Below, in pieces: positions 25,974-34,874 of a stretch of DNA of 64,000 nt; position 1 is the first letter of the stretch, and every line of letters starts with the position of its first letter. This DNA comes from Arthrobacter psychrochitiniphilus. GTDB lineage: Bacteria; Actinomycetota; Actinomycetes; Actinomycetales; Micrococcaceae. Position numbers and translations under genes: made by a program. The stretch spans positions 1 through 64,000 of the forward strand of contig NZ_QHLZ01000015.1 in NCBI RefSeq assembly GCF_003185915.1, read 5' to 3'. The notes beneath the pieces were generated by a model. The model searched no databases. It was not told the DNA's origin and saw only the letters and a program-made list of their open reading frames with translations.

Positions 25974-26972
25974 ATGACAAAGAACAACCCGCAGCAGGGC
26001 AAGCGAGCCGCCGTGGTTATCAATCCCATGAAGTCCCCCGACGAACATTTCCAGGCAACCATCACGGAACTGTGCATCAACGCAGGATGGGATGAACCAC
26101 TCTGGCTGGAAACTACCCAGGAAGATCCAGGACGTGGCCAGGCCGCAGAAGCGCTGGAGGCCGGGGTCGACGTTGTAATTGCCGGCGGCGGTGACGGCAC
26201 TATTCGCGCTGTGGCCGAGGTTCTTGCCGGTCAGGACACCCCCATGGGATTGCTGCCCTTGGGGACAGGGAACCTACTAGCGCGCAACCTGGGGATTGAT
26301 ATCGAGGACCCGGCGAAAGCAGTGCTGGGAGTGTTGGAAGGGGCCGAGAGCAAGATCGACGTCATCGTGGCAGTGCTTGACCATGGTGCGAAAGAACTGA
26401 CGTTCTTGGTCGCAGCCGGACTCGGTTACGATGCGGCCATCATGTCCAACACCATGGAAGGCCTCAAGGACCGCGTGGGCTGGCTCGCTTATGTAGAATC
26501 GGGCATCCGGAACCTGCGGGGGGAGCCTGTCACTGCCCATATTTCCATGGACGGAAAGTCAGAGACGCATCACAAGGTTCGAGGTGTCATGGTGGGTAAT
26601 TGTGGAAAAGTTATGGGTGGCCTAGAAATTTTCCAGGGCGCGGTTCCAACAGATGGAATTCTGGATCTCATGACATTCTCTCCGCAGCAAAAATTTGGGT
26701 GGCTAGGCGTAGTGGCCGGGGTCTTGGGCCGAGGAAAGAGCCGCGCGGTACGGTCCCTTGCGGGCAAGAGAGCAGAGATCACCCTGAGCAGCCCGCAAGA
26801 ATTCCAGATCGACGGCGACCCTGTGGGCTTGGTATCTCACCTCTTGGTAAGTGTTGATCCATTGGCACTGACCATCAAGATGAGTGCCTCATCAGAGAAA
26901 AAGAGTGAATCCGAAGTGAGCGGGCGCCAGAGCCACACCAGCCCGCAGCTGCTTCTGTCCTCTGAAAACTGA
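25974..26972 (+). CDS. Diacylglycerol kinase / lipid kinase family protein (DagK-like)
   Basis: 332 residues. Nucleotide-binding motif IAGGGDGTIRAVAEVL (about residues 62-77) and LLPLGTGNLLARNL (about 89-102), then the second domain with GLGYDAAIM. It phosphorylates diacylglycerol or a related lipid, the reverse of the two phosphatases upstream. The C-terminal 30 residues are Ser/Lys/Glu-rich. A strong hairpin follows 66 bp after the stop. Confidence 0.92.
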   Translation: MTKNNPQQGKRAAVVINPMKSPDEHFQATITELCINAGWDEPLWLETTQEDPGRGQAAEALEAGVDVVIAGGGDGTIRAVAEVLAGQDTPMGLLPLGTGNLLARNLGIDIEDPAKAVLGVLEGAESKIDVIVAVLDHGAKELTFLVAAGLGYDAAIMSNTMEGLKDRVGWLAYVESGIRNLRGEPVTAHISMDGKSETHHKVRGVMVGNCGKVMGGLEIFQGAVPTDGILDLMTFSPQQKFGWLGVVAGVLGRGKSRAVRSLAGKRAEITLSSPQEFQIDGDPVGLVSHLLVSVDPLALTIKMSASSEKKSESEVSGRQSHTSPQLLLSSEN

Positions 26973-27038
26973 GCAGCCACAACCTGTAAGGCCGGTCATG
27001 GGTTTCGCTTGCTATCCGGCGCCAGAGCGAAAGCGATA

Positions 27039-27073
27039 GGGACGGTCCCGATGATCCTCATCGAGACCGTCCC
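27039..27073 (+). terminator. Probable terminator after the lipid-kinase gene
   Basis: GGGACGGTC pairs with GACCGTCCC, extended by CGATGA/TCATCG around a TCC loop; no T tract. Confidence 0.55.
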
Positions 27074-27174
27074 CATGGATGCCCCTGGAGCGTAGTCAGG
27101 TGGACCCGAACCAGAGGGTCTTGCCCGGCTCAGCACACAACCGGCTCGGCGCACAACCGGCGCGGCACACAACC

Positions 27175-27432
27175 TTAGAGCTGAGTGTCATCAATCCTGT
27201 CGGTGCGGCGAACTTCGTTTACTCCTTCTTGAGGGTTTACAACGGTGCGCCGTGTTGAAACCGAACGGCGTTTACGGAACATGAACACCAAACCCAAGAC
27301 GAACACCACCACGCCCGCGCCCATAAGGATATTGCCAACAAGGTCAAGGTCAATCCAGCTGAGCTCCATGTTGAGCGCAAATCTCAAGACCGCGCCGATG
27401 ACGACCAGAAATATTCCAGAACCAATACTCAT
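27175..27432 (-). CDS. DUF6458-type small membrane protein
   Basis: 85 residues. Start at 27432 chosen for GAGGAG eight bases upstream; the longer frame to 27495 is not supported. Two membrane segments: GSGIFLVVIGAVLRFAL and ILMGAGVVVFVLGLVFMF, separated by MELSWIDLDLVG, followed by an arginine-rich cytoplasmic tail. This is the usual architecture of small actinobacterial DUF6458 proteins. Function unknown. Confidence 0.8.
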   Translation of the reverse strand: MSIGSGIFLVVIGAVLRFALNMELSWIDLDLVGNILMGAGVVVFVLGLVFMFRKRRSVSTRRTVVNPQEGVNEVRRTDRIDDTQL

Positions 27433-27693
27433 TATGTTTATCTCCTCAAAGTGTGGGAGGCGAACCCTGACACCCACAACGGTAAAGTTATCCACTTCTA
27501 CTGCCGTGCATGCTGGGCGTGCCCCGGTTTTGTATCAAATGTAGCGCACTGTTGCCTACTCTGGGGCCAAACTCTAACATTCGACTGGACGTCACATTGG
27601 CATTTCCTTGGCAAACGCATGAGGAATGTTCCGCTATAGTTATTCACTTGTCGCATAAAAAGCGATAAGTAATTCCCACTCGAGAGAACGGAA

Positions 27694-27786
27694 ATGACCA
27701 ACATGCGCGGAAGCAGTCTTGTATGGACAATAGTCGGAGTACTCCTGGCAGTCGCCTTGATCATCTGGATCGTCTCAGCGATTTAG
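27694..27786 (+). CDS. 30-residue single-pass membrane peptide
   Basis: Reads MTNMRGSSLVWTIVGVLLAV then ALIIWIVSAI. A short polar start is followed by one transmembrane helix reaching the C-terminus. AGAGAACGGAA provides a ribosome site. Similar 30-45 residue proteins with a WTIVGVLL core are common in actinobacteria (from memory). It is followed by hairpins at 27817-27834 and 27845-27888, consistent with a free-standing small gene. Confidence 0.65.
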   Translation: MTNMRGSSLVWTIVGVLLAVALIIWIVSAI

Positions 27787-27844
27787 TACGTCTTCTTGAC
27801 ATAGGAAAATGGCGGGCCTGATCCTCAGATCAGGTTCGTTCAAG

Positions 27845-27888
27845 GTAAGGGCTTGGGAGGCAAATTATTTTGCTTCCCAAGCCCTTAC
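27845..27888 (+). terminator. Strong hairpin after the 30-residue gene
   Basis: GTAAGGGCTTGGGA and TCCCAAGCCCTTAC pair perfectly and extend almost to the loop through GGCAAA/TTGC. A smaller perfect hairpin (CCTGATC/GATCAGG, 27817-27834) precedes it. Confidence 0.5.
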
Positions 27889-28369
27889 TGTGTCAAACAG
27901 GCGTATTTGCCGACTTTTGAGCGTCCCGCTCGCTGCAGTGTTTCACGGCCTCAAAGGCTTGGGTTGCTTCTCACGGAAAGCTCGCCCCACACTGAACCGT
28001 TCCAGTTTGATGCAGCTGTCTTTTTTTGAAAAGGGTGGTGATTAGGGCCAAGAATTCTCCCCCGAGAGTTTGTGGCCGTGCAGTGTGTATGTGGCTCTTC
28101 TCGGTTGGTGGCTCAGAAGCTCGGAGTTGGCTCGAACCGCTGCGCCGCTGGCTGATCTAATCACAGCTAAATGCCGGCCCTGCGCACCTTGAAGATACAC
28201 GTCGAGGTTCTAACCTGCTCAACCGCAACTTAGAGCTACCGACACCGAACCAGGTATGGGGCACGGATTGTACGTACGTCCCGGTCTGCGCTGGCTTCGT
28301 CCATGCCACCAAGGTCGCCGACCTGCACCCCGCCCACAAAACGGCGGCATGCTTCCTAGGAGGGCTAAG
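27889..28369. other. Intergenic region without recognisable gene
   Basis: About 480 bp. Only short, unconvincing frames on either strand; no RNA gene or mobile-element feature recognised. Confidence 0.4.
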
Positions 28370-28597
28370 TCACTTGCCGGACTTCTCTTTGATGAGGCGT
28401 AGAACACCACCCTTGTGCGCGGCAATGTGGTCGGTTTTATCGCTCTTTATTGTGTACTGCGGATCTTCCTCCGAGGCTCTATGAGTATGCCCCTTGTAGT
28501 CAAAATCAGACGTATGCACCTTGGTGATGTGACCTGCTACCCGCCCTGCCTCAGAATTCCATGAAACGTGATCCCCTACAGCGAACTTCTTGGACAT
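28370..28597 (-). CDS. DUF2945-type small protein (TUDOR-like hypervirulence-associated fold)
   Basis: 75 residues from ATG 28597, preceded by GAGAGGGG. MSKKFAVGDHVSWNSEAGRV then GHITKVHTSDFDYKGHTHRA and DPQYTIKSDKTDHIAAHKGGVLRLI match the short KOW/Tudor-like proteins in which a basic beta-barrel reads 'GDxVxWxS..G...G'. Cytosolic, role unknown. A longer frame to 28648 lacks a ribosome site. Confidence 0.85.
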   Translation of the reverse strand: MSKKFAVGDHVSWNSEAGRVAGHITKVHTSDFDYKGHTHRASEEDPQYTIKSDKTDHIAAHKGGVLRLIKEKSGK

Positions 28598-28720
28598 GAG
28601 TACCCCTCTCCTTTGCCTAGTGTAAGCACCCAGTCCCTGGCTAGTCACGGCCTACCGGTGATGATCGCTGACTAGTCCCCAAGTCTGTTCGGAATATGTG
28701 GAAACTTATTCTCATCACAA

Positions 28721-28770
28721 GGTAGGGAACTGTGTGGAGCCGGATTCAGGGCATCACTGTGTTCCCTACC
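28721..28770. repeat. 10-bp inverted repeat upstream of the membrane-protein/GntR operon
   Basis: GGTAGGGAAC (28721-28730) and GTTCCCTACC (28761-28770), perfect, 30 bp apart, 50-100 bp before the membrane gene. Could be an operator or a transcript hairpin. Confidence 0.4.
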
Positions 28771-28820
28771 CATGGCACACTATGTACCACTGCATTGACA
28801 CATTATGGGCGTTCTTGACG

Positions 28821-29750
28821 ATGATTTTTTTGCTTCACCTGACCGTCCCGGTGTTGCTTGCACTGCTCCTGGCCGCCGCCGCACCCCTGCTCCGACGGCG
28901 AGCGCGGGAAACTCTCCGGCCAAGCCTGCCCCCACGTGAGCGTAGCCTCACGGCCATTGGCATGGTTCTAGCTCTTGGCACCATGATCACCTACCAGAGC
29001 TGGACTATATCCCCCTAGTGGTTTCCAACCTTTGACAGCAATAGCTTCTTGGTGATTCAGCTGATCCGGTACGGCCTACCCCTAGCGCTGAGCATTGTGG
29101 CGCTAGTGTTCCTGATCCTGCCGGCGCCGTCACCGGGGCCAGGCGGAACCGCAGCTCTAGCTCCACGCTCGCTTGTGACCTTCGCATCCCGAGGATGGGT
29201 GGGCTTTGCCGCCGGCGCTCTTCTTAGTGTTGCCCTTGTCTCGATCCTCTCAGGTCTGGCGTCAAGCCCGGATGAGGCGGGAAGATACCTGAACTTCCTT
29301 GTCCAGACGTCAACTACCAGCAGCGCCAGCACCACCATCTACGGCTGGTGGTTCTCTGCCCGTTGCTACATTTTGATCCTTTTACTCCTCGCGTTGACGT
29401 TTGTGGGCCTCTCTGTCATATCCCGCCCGGCACTTGCCCTTGATGGTGGCGCAGATACCGCACTGAGTGCAGCACGTGTTCGCAACATTTTGGCTGCAAC
29501 CACTGGTGGGCTCCTGCTCCACCTCAGCGCCATCCTGAAATCATTGGCCAGCACGTCTTCTCTGCGCTCCGGCTTCACTGCAGGAGCGGCCGGCTGGGTG
29601 GATCAGGGCACGTCCTTCGCCGCGCTGGGCCCCGCCCTCTCCTTGGCTGCCCTCCTGACGCTCATTCTCGGCCTGGCCCTGTGGTTTTCCGTTCTTTTAC
29701 GGACCCTGCCGGCCCGTACGCGTCAGCTGATTCCGTCAGTGCCGGCATGA
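28821..29750 (+). pseudogene. Multi-pass membrane protein interrupted by an in-frame TAG
   Basis: From ATG 28821 the frame gives FLLHLTVPVLLALLLAAAAP and GMVLALGTMITYQSWTISP, then an amber stop at 29016-29018. In the same frame, without any shift, it continues WFPTFDSNSFLVIQLIRYG into several more membrane segments and ends at 29750. The two halves read as one continuous protein of about 309 residues. The downstream half could start at GTG 29052 and be expressed alone. The stop overlaps the start of the GntR gene (ATGA). Family unknown; probably the membrane partner of a YtrA-type regulator. Confidence 0.6.
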
Positions 29751-30100
29751 TCATCACACTCACCGAGTCCGGAGCTCCGCTGGTCAAGCAGATCGGGGAC
29801 CAGATTCGCGGACTCATCACTACAGGCCTCCTTGCAGCCGATCAGCGGCTCCCCTCGGTGCGCCAACTGGCCGGTGACCTTGGCGTGGCCCCCGGAACGG
29901 TAGCAAAAGCCTATAGGTCTCTCGAGGCTGAAGGCTTTCTACTCACCCGGATCGGCAGTGGCACCCGAGTCAGCGCCCAGGCTTGTGCCACACCCCGGGA
30001 TGTCCTCAAGGCAGCCATTGAACTGGCCCAGGCCGGCAAGCACGCCGGCGTGAGCCTTGACGACGCCGTCCGGGTCTTGCACGCCGTCTGGAACGAATAA
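29747..30100 (+). CDS. GntR-family regulator, short YtrA type
   Basis: 117 residues. Winged HTH: GAPLVKQIGDQIRGLITTGLL, then LPSVRQLAGDLGVAPGTVAKAYRSLEAEGFL with a wing ending TRIGSGTRV. The short tail (about 40 residues) has no room for a ligand domain, which is typical of the YtrA subfamily that controls neighbouring membrane transporters. Starts inside the stop codon of the membrane gene, so expression depends on that cistron even though its first part carries an amber codon. Confidence 0.88.
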   Translation: MIITLTESGAPLVKQIGDQIRGLITTGLLAADQRLPSVRQLAGDLGVAPGTVAKAYRSLEAEGFLLTRIGSGTRVSAQACATPRDVLKAAIELAQAGKHAGVSLDDAVRVLHAVWNE

Positions 30101-30158
30101 CGTTCAGGCCCTCCCACCACGGACGGGCAGGTCTCCGTGCCGAGATAGGATTTCGTGC

Positions 30159-31187
30159 ATGGAAACCTCTCACACAGCACGGCTGCACCTTGAACTTGAC
30201 CTTGAATTCACCAATCCCGGCGCGGTACAGGCTCACGCCCTTGCCTGGGCTCGGGATAACGCCGGAGAGAATGCGCAGACCCTGGCCGGGATGGTGGAGC
30301 AGGTTGGTGAGGGTGCCGAATCGGCCCTCATGATGCTGGTGGAGCCCTCTGAGGTGGTGGCCGGCATTCCTGGTGTTCAGGCCCTTGGCGCAACCATGTG
30401 GGTGCAAGGAACCGAGGACGAGAGCGAAGAGGACGAGGACGCAGCGGGCACAGATAGCACATTGGCTGACGAGGACGACTTCACACTCAGCACGCCCCAC
30501 GCGCACGGGAGCGGAGCCCTCGAGAGCGAAGACGGCGAAGAGGATGAAGACAGCGAAGATGAGTGGCTGGAGAAGATTTTCAGCGATGGAGCCAAGCTGC
30601 CCGGACTCGATCTGGTGCGCCTGGGCTATGACCCGGAAGAGAGCAACCCGGACAGGCGTGGCAGCCAGCTTCGCGAAGCCACCATGTTGCGCGGCGCCAT
30701 CAATTGGGCCTATGTGAGCTTGATCGATGAGCTCTTTGAGGACCTCTCACTTCTGCGCGAGAGCACCGAAAGTGCAGCCGAGACCCAGCAAATCGCCAAC
30801 CTCCCTCCCCTGCACGCTGCCAGCTATGGACCGCTTTTTGCCCAGCAGTTCCTGACCGTTGCCATTGATCTAGGCTCGGCCCTGGCAACAGAGTTTGCGG
30901 CACCGTCCTGCGTGGCACAGGAATTGGCGTTGAAACTAGTTCTCGATCAGGTAGAGGCACTTGAATCCATGCTGCCAAACATGGCACTGGCCCAGGATTG
31001 GCGCGGCATGGCGGAGGACACCCTCTATGAGGATCTGGACCACGAGCTACTGTACGATCCGGCCATGGACGGCATCAGCTCCAGCCCCCTAAACGAATCG
31101 CTTGGAATAGCAGATCTGAACCTGTCCGCGTGGTTCACCCCCTTCAACGGCCGCGCGGTGAACCCGTACGCTGCTGACGAAGACTAA
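30159..31187 (+). CDS. Conserved hypothetical protein with acidic linker
   Basis: 342 residues from ATG 30159 (GATAGGA site). No family recognised. Residues 1-83 form a small domain (LHLELDLEFTNPGAVQAHALAW). Residues about 84-145 are an Asp/Glu-rich linker (TEDESEEDEDAAG, ESEDGEEDEDSEDEW). The C-terminal 200 residues are mostly helical. No signal peptide or membrane segment; presumably cytosolic. Base use matches neighbouring core genes. Confidence 0.75.
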   Translation: METSHTARLHLELDLEFTNPGAVQAHALAWARDNAGENAQTLAGMVEQVGEGAESALMMLVEPSEVVAGIPGVQALGATMWVQGTEDESEEDEDAAGTDSTLADEDDFTLSTPHAHGSGALESEDGEEDEDSEDEWLEKIFSDGAKLPGLDLVRLGYDPEESNPDRRGSQLREATMLRGAINWAYVSLIDELFEDLSLLRESTESAAETQQIANLPPLHAASYGPLFAQQFLTVAIDLGSALATEFAAPSCVAQELALKLVLDQVEALESMLPNMALAQDWRGMAEDTLYEDLDHELLYDPAMDGISSSPLNESLGIADLNLSAWFTPFNGRAVNPYAADED

Positions 31188-31497
31188 ACGGCACCATGTG
31201 GGTGTGAGTGAGGTGGTGGGCAACTCTGCCGCAGCTCTGAATACCCGGAGAATACTGAACTGAAAGTGGTTCCTGTGGGACATATCAAGCTCGTTCAATC
31301 CGCGCAGATCTATGTTTCTCTTTGCCTTCCCTGCGGGGAGGGTCCGTCCTCGGTGTGGGGATCAGATAAATTCCCTGCACCGATTTGGGGAATCTGGTGC
31401 TTACTTTCATAGCGGAAATCCGAGGCCGTTTCACCGGAACTGCCGTTGGCAGTGACCGGGACGGCACGCTTGTTGAAACGTGCTGTTCTGGTCCGTT
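31188..31497. other. Intergenic region without recognisable gene
   Basis: 310 bp between convergent genes. A 60-codon minus-strand frame (31285-31467) is present but has no supporting ribosome site or family feature. Confidence 0.4.
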
Positions 31498-32310
31498 TCA
31501 GCCTTCATCGCCTCGGCTGAATGCCTGGAGACGCTCCTGCATTTCCCCGTAGGGTGTGGCCGGCGGAACTGGTTTCCCCTCGCGCAGGGCGTTGAGAACG
31601 TTGACCGCCGCGTCCACGGCTGCCCGGTATGGCAGGGAGCCGGAGCTCACCCGCCGGACCCCCAGTTCGCCCAGCTCTGCAACGCTCAGCGAGGGATGTG
31701 CCAGCACGTTCACAGGCAGTTCAATCCCGGCAGTGACGCTCCGGATATCTTCCGGGACCACAAGCCCGGGGACAAAAATGCCGTCCGCCCCGGCCTCTGC
31801 GTAGCTGCGGGCACGGCGTAGAACAGCATCCATGGTGGCTTCCTCTCCAAACCAGATGTTGTCCACCCGGGCATTGATAAATACGGCCGGGCTGCTTTCC
31901 TTAATGGCAGAAATCTTAGAGGCTGCTAAGGCTGGATCTACCAGGCGCCCGTCCCGGCTGTCCTCAATATTGATGCCAGCAACTCCCTCCGCCACCAGCA
32001 GAGCCACAAACTGTGCAACCTCGGGGGGATCGTCGCAGTAGCCGTCTTCAATGTCCGCCGTGATGTGCACTGGCAGGCGGCACAGCTGCGAGGCGAGTGC
32101 TGCGGTTGCCGCCTTGCTGGCCCGGCCGCCGTCGGGCATGCCAGCGCTTGCCGCGATACCAAAGCTGGTGGTTCCCACGGCGAGGAAACCTGCCGCCGCA
32201 AAGGCCAGTGCAGAGCCAACGTCCCACGCGTTGGGCAGCAGCAGTGGCACCCCCGTGTGGTGCAGCTCTAGAAAAGTGGCCACCGTTGACTCCCATCCCG
32301 CGCCCAACAA
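31498..32310 (-). CDS. Isocitrate lyase/PEP mutase family protein
   Basis: Up to 270 residues (TTG at 32310; GTG at 32283 is an alternative start). TIM-barrel family with LLLPNAWDVGSALAFAAAGF, the Mg site HITADIEDGYCDDP (about residues 82-95), INIEDSRDG and FINARVDNIWFG. It resembles oxaloacetate decarboxylase/2-methylisocitrate lyase-like members lacking the KKCGH loop of true isocitrate lyase. Likely cleaves or forms a C-C or C-P bond alpha to a keto acid; substrate unknown. Stand-alone gene. Confidence 0.85.
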   Translation of the reverse strand: MLGAGWESTVATFLELHHTGVPLLLPNAWDVGSALAFAAAGFLAVGTTSFGIAASAGMPDGGRASKAATAALASQLCRLPVHITADIEDGYCDDPPEVAQFVALLVAEGVAGINIEDSRDGRLVDPALAASKISAIKESSPAVFINARVDNIWFGEEATMDAVLRRARSYAEAGADGIFVPGLVVPEDIRSVTAGIELPVNVLAHPSLSVAELGELGVRRVSSGSLPYRAAVDAAVNVLNALREGKPVPPATPYGEMQERLQAFSRGDEG

Positions 32311-32494
32311 ATTGGACAGTGTTCCTCCAGTCTACAAAGGCACACTGAAGCGGGCACAGGGGAATCCGCTTAATAGTTGCGTCAACCGGAATCTGATGAA
32401 GGTCCTGCCTCCTTTTTCCGAGCGAGGCGTTGCGGGTGCCACTACGCTGTTGCGGCTCCCGCTAGGCTGGGGCAAACACTGCGAGAGGACTCTC

Positions 32495-33208
32495 ATGGCA
32501 ACGCCCACCCCGGATGCAACACCTGGATTTTGGCTCCGCGACGCGCTGGATCCAGAGGGCCACACCGTTGCCGGATTCGTCCCTGCCGGGTACCCGTTTT
32601 ATGCCCGGATTCTGAACCCTGTGGGCGTTGAAGGCTTCGGCTCAGAGCCACGGCGGCTGGCGTGGAGCGAGGCGGCAGCGAGCGTGGGTGCGCCCGTCTA
32701 CCCGTGGATGCAGTGGCACGAGACTGTTCTTGCTGCCGACGGCGCCCTCCCCCGGGAGTGGACATCTCCCGCCATGGGCGATCTGGACCAGGTGAGAGCC
32801 CGTGCCCTCGCTGAAGTGTTGGAACAACATACCAGGACACCGGAGGAGTGCTTCTTTGCCCAGTGGGACGGCTATGCGCCGGTTACGGGCAACAACGGCG
32901 TGGTGACATTTCCCCCGGATCGGGAGATGAAAATCCTAGCCGGCCCGCTCAGCGACGGCGCACAGCCCACGGGCAACTCCGGCACTCCCGTCAACTCCGG
33001 CATGGAACACCCCAGCGGCGCACACGGGGGCCGGCGCCCACTGTATTGGTGGCCGCAGGACAGGGCCTGGTGCATGGGGCAGGACATTTACGCCCGCAGC
33101 GTTTTACTGGGCGTCAGTGGGCCGTGCCTGAAGGATCTCTTCGCCCACCCGGATTTGGATATCTTCTCAGTCCGGCTCAGCGACGCTGTTTACCCTGAGG
33201 ACGATTGA
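32495..33208 (+). CDS. Conserved hypothetical protein
   Basis: 237 residues from ATG 32495 (GAGAGGA site); the longer frame to 32051 is a shadow of the opposite gene. Trp- and Pro-rich with motifs AWSEAAASVGAPVYPWMQWHE and RRPLYWWPQDRAWCMGQDIYA. No signal peptide or membrane helix. Family not recognised. The C-terminus (DLDIFSVRLSDAVYPEDD) resembles immunity- or SMI1-like small cytosolic proteins only superficially. Confidence 0.72.
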   Translation: MATPTPDATPGFWLRDALDPEGHTVAGFVPAGYPFYARILNPVGVEGFGSEPRRLAWSEAAASVGAPVYPWMQWHETVLAADGALPREWTSPAMGDLDQVRARALAEVLEQHTRTPEECFFAQWDGYAPVTGNNGVVTFPPDREMKILAGPLSDGAQPTGNSGTPVNSGMEHPSGAHGGRRPLYWWPQDRAWCMGQDIYARSVLLGVSGPCLKDLFAHPDLDIFSVRLSDAVYPEDD

Positions 33209-33262
33209 ACCTGAGGGCAGGCGAACAACCGGCGGGACGGCTAAATAAGCGCCCGGATCAGC

Positions 33263-33724
33263 TTAGGCGCGGCCGCCGGGAGGACCAACGAACATCATGG
33301 TGGACATGATGCCGCCAACAAAAACCACAAACACCACGCTCAACAGCACCGGGCGGTTGAGCATCCAGCGCAGCACCACCTGAACCCAATGCCCGTCGTG
33401 CGGGTGCGCCGTGGCTTGCGTGCGCCATTCGCCGTCGAGCCTGTTCTTCTTCTCCAGCCACCTATCAAAGGGGATGGTCAGGTACGGGATCACGGCCGTG
33501 GCTGCCGCGCCCACGATGAGCCGCACCGGCCAGCGCTGGTTCAAGCCCACCAAAACCGCCGTGGTGACATAGGCGATGAACACCAGCCCGTGCGCAAAAC
33601 CGCCCACTTTGACGGGCCAATCGCCCACTTTGAACACGTATTTCATGATCATGGCGGCAATTAGCAGCGTCCAGGTGATGGCCTCGGCAATGGCAAGGGT
33701 GCGGTAGAAAGTGCGTGGCGACAT
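33263..33724 (-). CDS. DUF3817-family membrane protein
   Basis: 153 residues. N-terminal FYRTLAIAEAITWTLLIAAMIMKY, then GGFAHGLVFIAYVTTAVLVG and VIPYLTIPFDRWLEKK define the DUF3817 domain with three membrane helices. An added fourth C-terminal helix, LLSVVFVVFVGGIMSTMMFVG, follows a polar linker. Found widely in actinobacteria; function unknown. Confidence 0.88.
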   Translation of the reverse strand: MSPRTFYRTLAIAEAITWTLLIAAMIMKYVFKVGDWPVKVGGFAHGLVFIAYVTTAVLVGLNQRWPVRLIVGAAATAVIPYLTIPFDRWLEKKNRLDGEWRTQATAHPHDGHWVQVVLRWMLNRPVLLSVVFVVFVGGIMSTMMFVGPPGGRA

Positions 33725-33785
33725 GGGCTGAATACAGTCCTAGGAATAGTGGGTGACAGAGTGTCGGCAAAATGCCATGACCAGA

Positions 33786-34709
33786 CTAGCGGTGATTTCT
33801 GGGAGGATCCTGCACACCCAGCCGTTTCCTGCGGGCCCGCGCCGAGGCTTCGCTGGGCGCGGTTGAACCCAAACTCCACCCCACGACGGCGAGCACGGCT
33901 TTGGTGGGTACCGTCACCGGTAACGGGAGCGGGCCAAGTGCCGGCGCACGCAGCTTGAGCATCTCCTGGTAGGCCGGCGGTAAGGAGGCCACCGCGGCGG
34001 CGAAAAGAACTTTGTACCCCGCCTGCTGCGAGCGCGGCAGAGGCGGGTTCTTGATGAAGGCAACAATTTCTTCAACACGCTCGTCGTAGCGCAGCTCGGG
34101 GCTGAACGCGGCCAGCTGCGCCTGCAGTTCGGCCACGGTGGTGGGCGGGTTTGCCACCCTCATGAGGGTCCCTGCCACAGCCCAGTCAGCCACATAAGCA
34201 TCCGCGCCTGCTGCAATGGGGGCCCCATACGCTTCATGGGTTGCCAAAAATGCCTGGGTGAAGGCCAAATGTACCCAGCGCAACAGATCGGGGTCGTTCG
34301 CCGTATAGGGGCGCACCTCTCCGTTGTTGGCGGTGTAGCTGCCGGTGATGTACTCATGGATACGCAGCACCTTGTTGGAGGCCGTTCGGGCAGCCTGCGT
34401 GTCACCATAACTGATGGTAAAGATCCATTGGATGGTCCCTGCCAGTCTTCCCAGCGGATCGCTGCGGTAGCTGGAGTGATCGTGGACGCCGGCCAGCGCA
34501 CCCGGGTGCAGGGCCTGAATCAGTAGCGACTGGATGCCGGCAACCAGGGTTGTCATTGACCCGTGTACTGCCCATGCGGCCGAGTCCGGCCCAAAGTAGC
34601 CGCCGTCTTCACCCTTTTCCAAGTCAAGTTCCCACTGGGGGATGGTGGCCGAGTTGTTACTGAAAGTGCCGCGCAACTCCCTGCGCCAGCGTTGCACAAT
34701 ATTCTCCAT
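33786..34709 (-). CDS. Oxygenase MpaB-family protein (DUF2236)
   Basis: 307 residues from ATG 34709. DUF2236 features are present: SAAWAVHGSMTTLVAGIQSLLIQALHPGALAGVHDHSSYRSDPLGRL, then YGDTQAARTASNKVLRIHEYITG, and HLAFTQAFLATHEAYG near residue 160 with conserved His residues. Relatives (latex-clearing Lcp, MpaB) bind b-type haem and cleave hydrophobic substrates with O2. Substrate unknown. Extending the start to 34784 would read through a 25-bp tandem repeat and is unlikely. Confidence 0.88.
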   Translation of the reverse strand: MENIVQRWRRELRGTFSNNSATIPQWELDLEKGEDGGYFGPDSAAWAVHGSMTTLVAGIQSLLIQALHPGALAGVHDHSSYRSDPLGRLAGTIQWIFTISYGDTQAARTASNKVLRIHEYITGSYTANNGEVRPYTANDPDLLRWVHLAFTQAFLATHEAYGAPIAAGADAYVADWAVAGTLMRVANPPTTVAELQAQLAAFSPELRYDERVEEIVAFIKNPPLPRSQQAGYKVLFAAAVASLPPAYQEMLKLRAPALGPLPLPVTVPTKAVLAVVGWSLGSTAPSEASARARRKRLGVQDPPRNHR

Positions 34710-34740
34710 AACCCTTAGTCTGGTCCTTTTCTGTGCGGAC

Positions 34741-34790
34741 CGCACCTGAGGCTCCCCAACAGCGTCGCACCTGAGGCTCCCCAACAGCGT
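34741..34790. repeat. 25-bp perfect tandem duplication
   Basis: Two identical adjacent copies (34741-34765 and 34766-34790) beginning CGCACCTGAGGCTCC, just upstream of the MpaB-type gene. A recent slippage duplication in non-coding DNA. Confidence 0.85.
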
Positions 34791-34874
34791 CCGGGTCGTC
34801 TAGCGCCCACCACACTTACCTGGGGACTGACTCCCAGACATTAAGAGGGCCCACAACAGCTATACCGGTCCAGC

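Noticed and set aside
31285..31467. 60-codon minus-strand frame rich in Arg/Pro
   Set aside because: No ribosome site, no recognisable fold, composition typical of chance frames.
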